DNA of 64,000 bases from DATEDA01 sp963827595 (GTDB lineage: Bacteria > Pseudomonadota > Gammaproteobacteria > Burkholderiales > SG8-39), in NCBI GenBank assembly GCA_963827595.1, contig CAWHBT010000012.1, forward strand, positions 186,001-250,000, read 5' to 3'. Below the pieces are notes generated by a model that searched no databases, was not told the DNA's origin, and saw nothing but the letters and a program-made list of their open reading frames with translations. Below are positions 8,852 through 16,936 of this stretch, in pieces. Numbering within the stretch: position 1 is the stretch's first letter; each line of letters starts with the position of its first letter. Made by a program: the position numbers and the translations under genes.

Positions 8852-10051
8852 ATGAACTGGAGAAGCAAGCTCGCAGCTTCCATCGCCCTCGCCGGCCTCG
8901 CGCTCGCGGCGCTGCCCGCCGCGGCGCAGAAGCCGATCCGCATCGGCTACCCGGTGATCCTCTCCGGCCCCGGCGCGCTGATCGGCGAGCCGTCGCTCAA
9001 GGGTGCGCAGATGTTCGTCGAGGAGATCAACGCCAAGGGCGGGGTGCTCGGGCGCAAGATCGAGCTCGTCGTGCGCGACACGAAGGGCAACGCGGACGAG
9101 GCGGTGCGCGTGGCCCGCGACCTGATCCTGCGCGAGAACGTCGACTTCCTCGTCGGCACGCTCACCTCCGCCGAGGGCCCGGCGGTCTCGCCGGTCGCGA
9201 AGGAGAACAAGATCGTGTTCGTCGTGCCGGTCGTGAAGACCGACCAGCTCGTCGCACCCGCCAACCTGCACCCTTACGTCTTCCGCACCGCCTCCAACAC
9301 CACCATCGAAGGCCGCTCGGCGGCCGAGATCATGGCGAAGTGGACCAACGTGAAGCGCGTGGCGACGATGAGCCAGGACTATGCGTTCGGCCAGGACGTG
9401 ACGCGCGCATTCGTCACGCATCTGAAGAAGCTCCGGCCCGACATCGAGATCGTCGACCAACAGTGGCCGAAGCTCGGCGAGGCCGACTACACGCCGTTCA
9501 TCAACGCGCAGATGGCCAAGAAGCCGGAGGCGGTCTTCACCAGCCTGTGGGGCGGGCACTTCGTCACGTTCGTCAAGCAGGCGAAGCCGCTCAAGTACTT
9601 CGACTCGGTGAAGAACAACGTGGTCGCAGCGGGCGAGGCCGGTGCAATCGAGACGGCGAAGGCGATGGGCGACGATTACCCGGTGGGGATCTGGGCCAAC
9701 GCGTACGACGCGTTCAACTGGGACGGCGGGCAGGCGCACAAGGAGTACACGCAGCGTCTCCGCACCTACCTGAAGGAGGAGCATCCTTCCTCGTGGCCCA
9801 TCACCGGGTACATCGGCATGCAGGTCCTGGCGGCGGCGATCCAGAAAGCCAACAGCACCGATTCGGAGAGAGTCGCGAAAGCGATGCTGAACCTCACCGT
9901 GGACACGCCGATCGGCAAGCAGACGATCCGGAGCAAGGACCAGCAGGCCAATCGCGCGCAGTTCTGGGGCAAGATGACGAAGGACCCGAAGTATCCGTTC
10001 GCGGTGATGAGCCCGCCGACCTACGTCGACCCCGCCCCTTTCATGGACTAG
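8852..10051 (+). CDS. Branched-chain-amino-acid-type ABC transporter substrate-binding protein
   Basis: A 399-residue periplasmic binding protein of the LivK/Peripla_BP_6 type, first gene of an eight-gene operon. The signal peptide is MNWRSKLAASIALAGLALAALPAAAQ, cleaved after AAAQ. The mature start KPIRIGYPVILSGPGALIGEPSLKG is the usual Liv-type opening. ATG 8852 has a strong GAGGAGG ribosome site at 8841-8847. The companion genes are IclR, two permeases, two ATPases, a tautomerase and an SMP-30 lactonase. This suggests the ligand is an aromatic or lactone-type carbon source rather than leucine, but the ligand is not readable. An operator-like palindrome precedes it. Confidence 0.9.
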   Translation: MNWRSKLAASIALAGLALAALPAAAQKPIRIGYPVILSGPGALIGEPSLKGAQMFVEEINAKGGVLGRKIELVVRDTKGNADEAVRVARDLILRENVDFLVGTLTSAEGPAVSPVAKENKIVFVVPVVKTDQLVAPANLHPYVFRTASNTTIEGRSAAEIMAKWTNVKRVATMSQDYAFGQDVTRAFVTHLKKLRPDIEIVDQQWPKLGEADYTPFINAQMAKKPEAVFTSLWGGHFVTFVKQAKPLKYFDSVKNNVVAAGEAGAIETAKAMGDDYPVGIWANAYDAFNWDGGQAHKEYTQRLRTYLKEEHPSSWPITGYIGMQVLAAAIQKANSTDSERVAKAMLNLTVDTPIGKQTIRSKDQQANRAQFWGKMTKDPKYPFAVMSPPTYVDPAPFMD

Positions 10052-10058
10052 GCGGGGG

Positions 10059-10856
10059 ATGCCAGGCGGACGACCGAAGAGCAGGACCCGGCCCGATGCG
10101 GTCAAGAGCGTCGCCAAGGTGCTCGACATCCTCGAGCACCTCGGCGCCGCGCGGCGGCCGGTGAGCGTCTCGGACCTCGGGCGCGCCACCGGCTTCAACG
10201 TCAGCACCGCCTTCCGCCTGGTCCAGACGCTGGTCGCGCGCGGGTACGCCGAGCAGCAGGCGGGTCATCGCAGCTACGTGCTCGGCCCGCGCGTCTACCA
10301 GCTCGCGAGCGCCTACATCAAGGGCAACGACCTCGCGACGCTCGCCCGCCCGCACCTCGAGGCGCTGCGCGACGCGCTCGGCGAGACGGTGTACCTCGTG
10401 ATCCTCAGCCAGGGCGAGATCGTCCAGCTCTGCAAGGCGGACGGGCAGCACGTGGTCAGCGCTTCGATCCGCTCGAGCGAGCGCGAGCCGGCGTACTGCA
10501 CCGCCACCGGCAAGGTGCTGCTCGCCGGCCTCGAGCCCGAGGCGTTCAAGGCGTACCTCGCCGGCGTGAGCTTCCATGCGTACACCGCCCAGACGATCAC
10601 CAGCCGGGCAAAGCTCGAGCGCGAGATCGCCGCGGTGCGCGCGGAGGGCTACGCGCTCGACGTCGAGGAGTACGCCGAGAACCTCTGCTGCGTCAGCGTG
10701 CCGGTGCGCGACCCAGCGAGCGGCGCGATCGCCGCCGCCGTCAGCGTCGCCATGCCGAAGCTCCGCTTCAAGCGGAGCCTCGTCCCGCGCTGGCGCAAGC
10801 TCCTCGAAGAGAAGGCCGCCCTCATCTCGCCGCAGCTCGGGCTGATCGACACGTAG
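10059..10856 (+). CDS. IclR-family transcriptional regulator
   Basis: 265 residues. The N-terminal winged helix-turn-helix spans about residues 18-80 (KSVAKVLDILEHLGAARRPVSVSDLGRATGF, then STAFRLVQTLVARGYAEQ). The C-terminal IclR effector domain follows, with the conserved YCTATGKVLLAGL block and CCVSVPVRDPASGAIAAAVSVAMP. The gene starts 7 bases after the binding-protein stop and ends 4 bases before livH, so the regulator is embedded in the operon it probably controls. The likely operator is the palindrome at 8781-8799. The effector is unknown. Confidence 0.92.
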   Translation: MPGGRPKSRTRPDAVKSVAKVLDILEHLGAARRPVSVSDLGRATGFNVSTAFRLVQTLVARGYAEQQAGHRSYVLGPRVYQLASAYIKGNDLATLARPHLEALRDALGETVYLVILSQGEIVQLCKADGQHVVSASIRSSEREPAYCTATGKVLLAGLEPEAFKAYLAGVSFHAYTAQTITSRAKLEREIAAVRAEGYALDVEEYAENLCCVSVPVRDPASGAIAAAVSVAMPKLRFKRSLVPRWRKLLEEKAALISPQLGLIDT

Positions 10857-10860
10857 GGTC

Positions 10861-11745
10861 GTGCTCGAGCCGTCCTTTCTCGTCGGCCAGGCGCTGAGCG
10901 GACTGACCGCGGCGATGTTCCTCTTCATCGTCGCCTCGGGCCTGTCGGTCGTGTTCGGCGTGCTGCGCGTGCTGAACTTCGCGCACGGCTCGTTCTACAT
11001 GCTGGGGGCGTACCTGTCCTGGCAGATCACGCAGTGGCTCGGCGCGGCGACCGGCAGCTTCTGGCTGTCGGTGCTCGGCGCGGCGCTGTGCGTGGCGGTG
11101 CTCGGCGGCGTGATCGAGCGGCTGTTCCTGCGCCACCTCTACGGCAAGGAGGACCTCTACCAGCTCCTTCTCACCTACGCGCTCGTGCTGATCCTCGGCG
11201 ACGCCGCGCGGATCCTCTGGGGCACGCAGCAGCTCGCCATGCCGCGGCCGGCCGGGCTCACCGGCAGCTTCGAGGTCGCCGGCGCGATCGTGCCGTACTA
11301 CAACTTCTTCATCATCGTGCTCGGCCCGCTGATCGCCGGCGGGTGCTGGCTCGCGCTCAGCCGCACCGGCGTCGGGCGCATGATCCGCGCCGCCGCCTAC
11401 GACCGCGAGATGCTCGCCGCCCTCGGCGCGGACACGGGCCGGCTCTACACCCTCATGTTCATGGCCGGCTCCTTCCTCGCCGGCCTCGGCGGCGGACTGG
11501 TGACCCCGGTCCGCAGCATCGTGCCCGGCATGGACGTCGAGATCATCGTCGAGGCGTTCATCGTCGTCGTCATCGGCGGCCTCGGGTCGTTCTGGGGCAC
11601 CTTCCTCGGCGCGATCATCTTCGGCCAGGTGCTCGCATTCGGCATCCTGATCCTGCCGGGCTTCTCGATCTTCGCGGTCTTCGCGCTGATGGCGATCGTT
11701 CTGATTGCGCGGCCGGCGGGACTGCTCGGGCGGCCGCTCTCATGA
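10861..11745 (+). CDS. livH: ABC transporter permease, LivH type
   Basis: A 294-residue inner-membrane permease of the branched-chain amino acid family (LivH), GTG start at 10861. About eight hydrophobic segments are visible. The family signatures are VFGVLRVLNFAHGSFYMLGAY near the N-terminus and the loop RAAAYDREMLAALGADTGRLYTL (about residues 179-201). It pairs with LivM, LivG and LivF. Its TGA stop overlaps the ATG of the next frame (ATGA) and is also the first triplet of a 63-bp repeat unit, so it is translationally coupled to livM or was coupled before the repeat inserted. Confidence 0.92.
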   Translation: MLEPSFLVGQALSGLTAAMFLFIVASGLSVVFGVLRVLNFAHGSFYMLGAYLSWQITQWLGAATGSFWLSVLGAALCVAVLGGVIERLFLRHLYGKEDLYQLLLTYALVLILGDAARILWGTQQLAMPRPAGLTGSFEVAGAIVPYYNFFIIVLGPLIAGGCWLALSRTGVGRMIRAAAYDREMLAALGADTGRLYTLMFMAGSFLAGLGGGLVTPVRSIVPGMDVEIIVEAFIVVVIGGLGSFWGTFLGAIIFGQVLAFGILILPGFSIFAVFALMAIVLIARPAGLLGRPLS

Positions 11746-12839
11746 GCCCGCCGGGCCGTCCCAAGGGCGAACCCCGAGCGCGCTTTTGGCGCGAGGGTAG
11801 TCCAATGAGCCCGCCGGGCCGTCCCAAGGGCGAACCCCGAGCGCGCTTTTGGCGCGAGGGTAGTCCAATAGCGTGGCTCCGGTGCATCCCGTGGGCGCCG
11901 CTCGTCTGGCTCGCGGCGCTCTGCGTGCCGTGGCTCGGGTCGCGCTTCTACACCTTCCTCGCCACCGAGATCGCGATCCTCGCGCTCTTCGCGGTGAGCC
12001 TCAACCTGCTGCTCGGCTACGCCGGCCTCGTCTCGTTCGGCCACGCCGCGTACTTCGGCATCGGCGCCTACACCTGCGCGATCCTCATGAAGACGCACGG
12101 CGTGCCGTTCCCGGTCGCGTTCGCCGCCGCCGGCGTGGTGGCGGCCGCGTTCGCCCTCGTCTTCGGGTTTTTCTGCGTCCGCTCCACGAAGATCTACTTC
12201 GCGATGCTCACCCTCGCGTTCGCCCAGATCGTCTGGGCGATCTGCTTCAAGTGGAACTCGGTCACCGGCGGCGAGCAGGGCTTCTCGAACGTGCTGTACC
12301 CCGACCTCGGCTGGATGTCCGCGCTCCCGCTCCTCGGAGGCCTGCGCGTCGCCGATCAGTACTTCCTCGTCGTCATGGCGCTCACCGGCATCTCCTTCCT
12401 CGTCCTCCGCCGCATCGTGGGCTCGCCGTTCGGCCGGATGCTCACCGCGATCCGCGAGAATCCCGAGCGCGCGGAGTTCGTCGGCCTGAACGTTCGGGCC
12501 TACCAGATGGCGGCGTTCGCGACCGCGGGCGGGTTCGCCGGCTTCGCCGGCGCGCTCTTCGGCATCTTCAACCGCGGCGTCTTCCCGGACTTCGCCTACT
12601 GGTCGAAGTCCGCGGAGGTGCTGATCATGGTGATCCTCGGCGGGATGGGCAGCTTCTGGGGGCCCGCGGTCGGCGCCGCGGCGCTCACGCTGCTCAACCA
12701 CGAGATCACCGCACTCACGCAGTACTGGCCGCTCGTCCTCGGCCTGGTGCTCGTCGTTCTCCTGTTTGCATTCCCCGGCGGGATCGTCGGCGCGCTCGCT
12801 GCCGCGTGGACGCGCATACGGGCGGGCCGCCATGCTTGA
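11742..12839 (+). CDS. livM: ABC transporter permease, LivM type, with repeat-encoded N-terminus
   Basis: The inner-membrane permease partner of LivH. The LivM body begins near IAWLRCIPWAPLVWLAAL and has SLNLLLGYAGLVSFGHAAYFGIGAY and the loop TAIRENPERAEFVGLNVRAYQ. Starting at ATG 11742 the product is 365 residues, but its first 42 are two identical 21-residue units (MSPPGRPKGEPRARFWREGSP) translated from a 63-bp tandem repeat. ATG 11805 gives 344 residues. The third junction, where other repeat copies supply ATG, reads ATA, so the native start is lost and one of the repeat ATGs must serve. The frame is kept because 63 is a multiple of three. Confidence 0.88.
   Translation: MSPPGRPKGEPRARFWREGSPMSPPGRPKGEPRARFWREGSPIAWLRCIPWAPLVWLAALCVPWLGSRFYTFLATEIAILALFAVSLNLLLGYAGLVSFGHAAYFGIGAYTCAILMKTHGVPFPVAFAAAGVVAAAFALVFGFFCVRSTKIYFAMLTLAFAQIVWAICFKWNSVTGGEQGFSNVLYPDLGWMSALPLLGGLRVADQYFLVVMALTGISFLVLRRIVGSPFGRMLTAIRENPERAEFVGLNVRAYQMAAFATAGGFAGFAGALFGIFNRGVFPDFAYWSKSAEVLIMVILGGMGSFWGPAVGAAALTLLNHEITALTQYWPLVLGLVLVVLLFAFPGGIVGALAAAWTRIRAGRHA
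11743..11805 (+). repeat. Intercistronic repeat, copy 2 (tandem unit 1)
   Basis: A 63-base unit, identical base for base to 11806-11868. It begins with the livH stop TGA, contains GCCCGCCGGGCCGTCCCAAG and a CGCGC-TTTTG-GCGCG hairpin, and ends GAGGGTAGTCCAA. The GAGGG lies 8 bases before the ATG formed with the next unit, so each unit carries its own ribosome-site-like sequence and a start. Confidence 0.93.
11806..11868 (+). repeat. Intercistronic repeat, copy 3 (tandem unit 2)
   Basis: An exact second copy of 11743-11805. It is followed by TAGCG rather than TG, so the start codon expected at its 3' end is ATA. Identity between the two units implies very recent duplication or ongoing homogenisation. 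Confidence 0.93.
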
Positions 12840-13587
12840 GGTGCGCGATCTCCGGCGGTCGTTCGGCGGCGTCACCGCCATCGACGGCGTCAGCCTCGCC
12901 GTGGAGCGCCGCGAGATCGTCGCCATCATCGGACCCAACGGCGCCGGCAAGTCCACGCTGTTCAACCTGATCACTGGCCACCTGCGGCCGGACTCGGGCA
13001 GTGTCCGCCTCGGCGAGCGCGACGTGACCGGCATCGCGCCGCACCGCCTCTGCGCGCTTGGCGTGGCCCGCTCGTTCCAGCGAACGAACATCTTCCCGCG
13101 CCTCAGCGTCTTCGAGAACGTGCAGGCGGCGCTCATCGCCCACCGTGGCCGTGGCCGCGACGCGTGGTCGCGCGCCGAGGGACTCTTCCGCGACGCGGCG
13201 GAGGCACTGCTCCGCGACGTCAACCTGCTCGACCAGGCGGACATGGCGGGCGGCTCGCTGTCGCACGGCAACCAGAAGCAGCTCGAGCTAGGCATCGCGC
13301 TCGCCGGCAAGCCTGAGATCCTGCTGCTCGACGAGCCGACCGCCGGCATGTCGGCCGCCGAGACCCGCGACTCGATGGCGCTGCTGCGCCGGATCGCGAC
13401 CGAGCGGGAGCTGACGCTGCTCTTCACCGAGCACGACATGGACGTCGTGTTCTCGACCGCGCACCGGATCGCGGTGCTGCACCAGGGCCGGCTGATCGCG
13501 CAGGGCGTGCCCGCGTCGATCCGTGGCGACGCGGAGGTGCGGCGCGTCTATCTCGGCGGCCCCGGTGAGCGCGGAGCGCGAGGGTAG
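12832..13587 (+). CDS. livG: ABC transporter ATP-binding protein, LivG type
   Basis: 251 residues, cytoplasmic ATPase of the Liv-type importer. Walker A is GPNGAGKST (about residues 35-43). The Q-loop ARSFQRTNIFPRLSVFENV is typical of LivG. A diverged signature (GGSLSHGNQKQLELG) precedes Walker B ILLLDEPTAGMS, and the H-loop is LLFTEHDMDVVF. ATG 12832 overlaps the livM stop by 8 bases. Its own stop TAG falls inside AGCGCGAGGGTAG (13575-13587), a 13-base match to the 3' part of the intercistronic repeat, perhaps a worn remnant of it. Confidence 0.93.
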   Translation: MLEVRDLRRSFGGVTAIDGVSLAVERREIVAIIGPNGAGKSTLFNLITGHLRPDSGSVRLGERDVTGIAPHRLCALGVARSFQRTNIFPRLSVFENVQAALIAHRGRGRDAWSRAEGLFRDAAEALLRDVNLLDQADMAGGSLSHGNQKQLELGIALAGKPEILLLDEPTAGMSAAETRDSMALLRRIATERELTLLFTEHDMDVVFSTAHRIAVLHQGRLIAQGVPASIRGDAEVRRVYLGGPGERGARG

Positions 13588-13592
13588 CCACC

Positions 13593-14300
13593 GTGAGCGC
13601 GGTGCTCGAAGTCGACGCGATCCACACGTACTACGGGCTGTCGCGCGCGCTGTCCGGCGTCTCGCTCGCGGTGGAGCACGGACAGTGCGTCTGCCTGCTT
13701 GGCCGCAACGGAGTGGGCAAGACGACGGTCATGCGCTCGATCATGGGCCTCACGCCGCCCGCGCAGGGGCGTGTGCTCTGGAAGGGGGGCGCGATCACTG
13801 GCTGGCGGACCGACCGGATCGCGCGCGCCGGGATCGGGTTCGTGCCCGAGGATCGCCGGGTGTTCGGCGAGCTCACCGTGCGCGAGAACCTCGACGTCGC
13901 GCAGCGCGCGGCCGGACGCGGCGGGCGCTGGACGATCGCGGCGGTCTGCGGCCTCTTCCCGCAGCTTGCCGAACTCCGCGACCGCCGCGCCGGCTTCCTG
14001 TCCGGCGGCGAGCAGCAGATGCTCACGATCGGGCGGACGCTGATGTGCAACCCGGAGCTGCTACTGCTCGACGAGCCGTCAGAAGGCCTCGCGCCGCTCG
14101 TCGTCGAGAGCCTGCTCGAGCGGGTGCAGCACCTCAAGCAGGAGGGCCTCACGATCCTCCTCGCCGAGCAGGGCGTGGCGTTCTCGCTCGCGCTCGCCGA
14201 CCGTGTCTACGTCCTGGAGAAGGGCGCCGTCATCCACGCGGGACCGGCGGCCGCGCTGCGCGACGACGCAGCCCTGCGCGAGCGACTGCTCATGCTTTGA
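13593..14300 (+). CDS. livF: ABC transporter ATP-binding protein, LivF type
   Basis: 235 residues, second ATPase of the importer. It shows IHTYYGLSRALSGVSLAVEHG, Walker A GRNGVGKTT, and the LivF-type stretch IARAGIGFVPEDRRVFGELTVRENL. The signature is LSGGEQQMLTIGRTL and Walker B is LLLLDEPSEGLAPL. GTG 13593 lies 5 bases after the livG stop with GAGGG as ribosome site. It closes the transporter part of the operon and is followed by the tautomerase after 34 bases. Confidence 0.93.
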   Translation: MSAVLEVDAIHTYYGLSRALSGVSLAVEHGQCVCLLGRNGVGKTTVMRSIMGLTPPAQGRVLWKGGAITGWRTDRIARAGIGFVPEDRRVFGELTVRENLDVAQRAAGRGGRWTIAAVCGLFPQLAELRDRRAGFLSGGEQQMLTIGRTLMCNPELLLLDEPSEGLAPLVVESLLERVQHLKQEGLTILLAEQGVAFSLALADRVYVLEKGAVIHAGPAAALRDDAALRERLLML

Positions 14301-14334
14301 ACCCAACCACCCCACTTCACTGAAGGAGAGCGCC

Positions 14335-14538
14335 ATGCCATTCGTGAACATCAGGATTCTCAAGGGCCATTCGCAGGAGCGGAAGGACGAGATCTCGCGC
14401 CGCGTGACCGCGGCGGTGAGCGAGGTCGCGCAGCTGCCCAAGGACGCGGTCTGGGTCGTGTTCGAGGATGTGACCGCCGAGGACTGGTACGTGGGCGGCA
14501 CCACGGTCGCCGTGCTCAAGAAGGCGGGCAAGCTGTGA
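14335..14538 (+). CDS. 4-oxalocrotonate tautomerase-family protein
   Basis: 67 residues, the size of a 4-OT monomer. The encoded sequence starts MPFVNIRILKGHSQERKDEI. After Met removal the catalytic Pro-1 is exposed, and an Arg lies at a plausible active-site position. These enzymes interconvert keto and enol forms of alpha-keto acids, often in aromatic-ring catabolism. A clear AAGGAGAG site precedes ATG 14335. The stop TGA is the first triplet of a repeat copy that leads to the SMP-30 gene. Tautomerase plus lactonase behind an importer suggests the operon degrades the compound it imports. Confidence 0.86.
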   Translation: MPFVNIRILKGHSQERKDEISRRVTAAVSEVAQLPKDAVWVVFEDVTAEDWYVGGTTVAVLKKAGKL

Positions 14539-14594
14539 GCCGCCGGGCCGCCCCAAGGCGAATCCCGAGCGCCGGTAGCGCGAGGGTAGTCCAA
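14536..14594 (+). repeat. Intercistronic repeat, copy 4
   Basis: A 59-base diverged copy. It starts at the tautomerase TGA, shows GCCGCCGGGCCGCCCCAAGG and ends GAGGGTAGTCCAA, so that its last A forms the ATG of the SMP-30 gene. Differences from the 63-bp units are small deletions and substitutions in the middle. It supplies the ribosome-site-like GAGGG for the downstream gene. Confidence 0.88.
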
Positions 14595-15490
14595 TGACCG
14601 TCGAGATCCGCGACCGGCGCTTCGTCGAGGTCGTCGGCCCGGAGGTCGCCTACGAGAGCCTCGCCGACGGCTTCCTCTTCACCGAGGGCCCGCTGTGGGA
14701 TCCGCGCAACCGCCGGCTCCTCTTCAGCGACATCCCAGGCAACCTGATCGCCCAGTGGAGCCAGGCCGGCGGCAAGGGCGTCTTCCGCTCGCCGAGCAAC
14801 ATGTCGAACGGCCTCGCGTGGGACCGGGAAGGCCGGCTCCTGTGCTGCGAGCACGCGACCAGCCGGCTGACGCGCACCGAGGCGGACGGCAAGGTCACCG
14901 TGCTCGCGGGCGCGTACGAGGGCAAGGAGCTGAACAGCCCCAACGATGTCGTCGTGAAGAGCGACGGCGGCATCTACTTCACCGACCCGGCGTACGGCCG
15001 GATGGAGTACTACGGGGTGCCCCGGACGCCGCAGCTCGGTTTCCGCGGCGTGTACCGCGTCGAGCCGGACGGACGGGGCCTCGCGCTCCTCGCGGACGAC
15101 TTCGGCCAGCCGAACGGCCTGTGCTTCTCCGCCGACGAGCGCCGGCTCTTCGTCAACGACACGGAGCGGATGCACATCCGCGTGTTCGATGTGCTCGCCG
15201 ACGGCACGCTGGGGAAGGGCCAGGTCTGGGCGGAGCTCGCGGGCGAGGGCGCCGGCGCGCCCGACGGCATGAAGATCGACAGCGAGGAGCACCTCTACTG
15301 CTGCGGGCCCGGCGGCATCCACGTGTTCGACCGCAGCGCCAAGTGCATGGGCGTCGTGCGCGTGCCCTCCGGCGCCGCGAACTTCACCTGGGGCGAGGAC
15401 GATCTGAAGACCCTCTTCATCACCGCGACGGACACGCTCTACCGGATCCGGGTGCGAGTGCCCGGCCGCCGGACGCAGGCCGCCGGCTAG
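14594..15490 (+). CDS. SMP-30/gluconolactonase/LRE-family protein
   Basis: 298 residues, no signal peptide, predicted six-bladed beta-propeller lactonase. Family signatures include LFTEGPLWDPRNRRLLFSDI (the EGP metal ligand), SPNDVVVKSDGGIYFTDPAYG (Asn and Asp ligands), FGQPNGLCFSADERRLFVND and APDGMKIDSEEHLYCCGPGG. These enzymes hydrolyse sugar or organic-acid lactones with a divalent metal. It is the last intact gene of the Liv-type operon, and its start is provided by repeat copy 4. Beyond it the sequence passes into a decayed gene cluster. The exact lactone is unknown. Confidence 0.9.
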   Translation: MTVEIRDRRFVEVVGPEVAYESLADGFLFTEGPLWDPRNRRLLFSDIPGNLIAQWSQAGGKGVFRSPSNMSNGLAWDREGRLLCCEHATSRLTRTEADGKVTVLAGAYEGKELNSPNDVVVKSDGGIYFTDPAYGRMEYYGVPRTPQLGFRGVYRVEPDGRGLALLADDFGQPNGLCFSADERRLFVNDTERMHIRVFDVLADGTLGKGQVWAELAGEGAGAPDGMKIDSEEHLYCCGPGGIHVFDRSAKCMGVVRVPSGAANFTWGEDDLKTLFITATDTLYRIRVRVPGRRTQAAG

Positions 15491-15553
15491 CCCGCTCGCT
15501 CGTAACGCGCGTCGCCGCGCGCGGGCGCGGCGTCCAGCGGCACGTAAGCCTGC

Positions 15554-16550
15554 GCTCAACCTTGCCTTCCTCGCGCCGCTCACGCCCTTCCGCCATTACG
15601 TGATGGGCGAGGCTTCGATGGAGCGGGCCGCGATCGCCGGAGGAGACGGCGCACATCAAGGCGCTGCTCGGCGAGGCGATAGACGCCGGCGCCTTCGGTT
15701 TTTCCAGCACGCATCGCTCAACCAGCACCTGGGTTTCCAGGGCCGCCCACTCGCCTGCCGCAACGCGAGCCGCTGGGAATTGAAGGCCTACGCCAACGCG
15801 CTCCGGGAACGAGGCAAGGGCGCGATCGAGATCGCGCTCACGCGCCAGATCGCCGTGCTGGAGGACGACGGCCTGGAGCTGCTCGACCTGCTGCTCGGCG
15901 AGAGCGCGCGCCCGGTCACCTTCATCGCCATGTTCGACCGCGACGACTTGCCCGAAGCGGTGCGCGAGACGCTGCGCAAGGACGGCACCGCTGATCGCGC
16001 GCGGCGCGCGGCCGCAGACCTCGCCGCTGCCGCTCACGCGCGAGGTCAACATGCGCAGTCCCTTCTCGTTCGCCGCCTTCCCTTCGTGGCAGCGCGTGTT
16101 CGAGGACAAGTCCAAGGCGGCGCAGGCGGCGGTCTACCGCGATCCCGCGTTCCGCAACCAGTTCCGCGAGGAGCTCAAGCGCCCCGCGGCCTTCGGCAAT
16201 TGGGCACGCATCACGGTGCACGAGGTGAAGTCCGAATCGCTGAAGAAGCTGGAAGGGCAAACGGTCGCCGAGATCGCGGCCGCGCAGGGCAAGGACGGCG
16301 TCGACGCATTCCTCGATATCACGCTCGCTGACGACCTGGAGATCGAGTTCACCATGGCGTCGTTCAACACGCGCGTCGACCGCATGGCCGAGCTGTTGAA
16401 CGACCCGAGCGTACTGCTCGGTCTCGGCGACGGCGGCGCCCACCTCGACATGCTGTGCGACTCGGGCTATCCCACTTACGTCCTCGGCACCTGGGTGCGC
16501 GAGCGCAAGGTCCTGACCCTCGAAGAGGCCGTGCGCCGCATGACCGCTGC
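15554..16550 (+). pseudogene. Amidohydrolase (N-acyl-D-amino-acid deacylase-like), truncated and frameshifted
   Basis: Several frames in succession give recognisable amidohydrolase sequence: LAFLAPLTPFRHYVMGEASM, then WELKAYANALRERGKGAIEI and GRPVTFIAMFDRDDLPEAVR-like stretches. The next frame gives MRSPFSFAAFPSWQRVFEDK and MASFNTRVDRMAELLNDPSV, then GLGDGGAHLDMLCDSGYPTY. The first 150-200 residues of the family are absent and the C-terminus stops abruptly at RRMTA, where TctB-like sequence begins. At least three frame changes are needed. Amino-acid conservation between the breaks is high, so decay is recent or some breaks are sequence errors. Confidence 0.75.
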
Positions 16551-16551
16551 G

Positions 16552-16924
16552 CGACGCGCTGGGTCCGGGCGCGGGATTTTTTCTCTTCTGGCTGGGCACG
16601 CTGGGCGTGGTGCTGAGCCTGGCGCTATTCGTTCAGTCCTGGCGCGGACGCGCAATCGGGGAGGGCACGCAGGCGCTGCTGCCGCGCGGCGCAGGGCCTG
16701 GCGCGCGCGCGCTGCTCGCCGGGCTGGTCGCCGCAGCGCTTCTTCTGCAGCCGCTCGGATTCCGGCTCGCGATGCTGGTCTTCAGCGTGGGTCTGCTGCT
16801 CGCGCTCGGCGTCCGGGGGCCGGTCGCGATCGCGATCTTCGCGCTGGCCAGCAGTTTCGGTCTGTTTCACCTCTTCTATCACTGGCTGCAGGTCCCGCTG
16901 CCCATCGGATTGCTGGGAATCTGA
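16552..16924 (+). pseudogene. TctB-like small permease subunit, N-terminally truncated
   Basis: The frame gives VVLSLALFVQSWRGRAIGEG and LVAAALLLQPLGFRLAMLVF, then FHLFYHWLQVPLPIGLLGI, a typical TctB C-terminal two thirds with hydrophobic segments. Just upstream, in another frame, the TctB-like GPGAGFF and FWLGTLG are seen; the break lies at a T6 run near 16576. The 5' end is fused to the amidohydrolase remnant. It was part of a tripartite tricarboxylate transporter cluster, and an intact cluster of the same type lies at 45592-48579. Confidence 0.75.
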
Positions 16925-16936
16925 GAGGACCGAACG

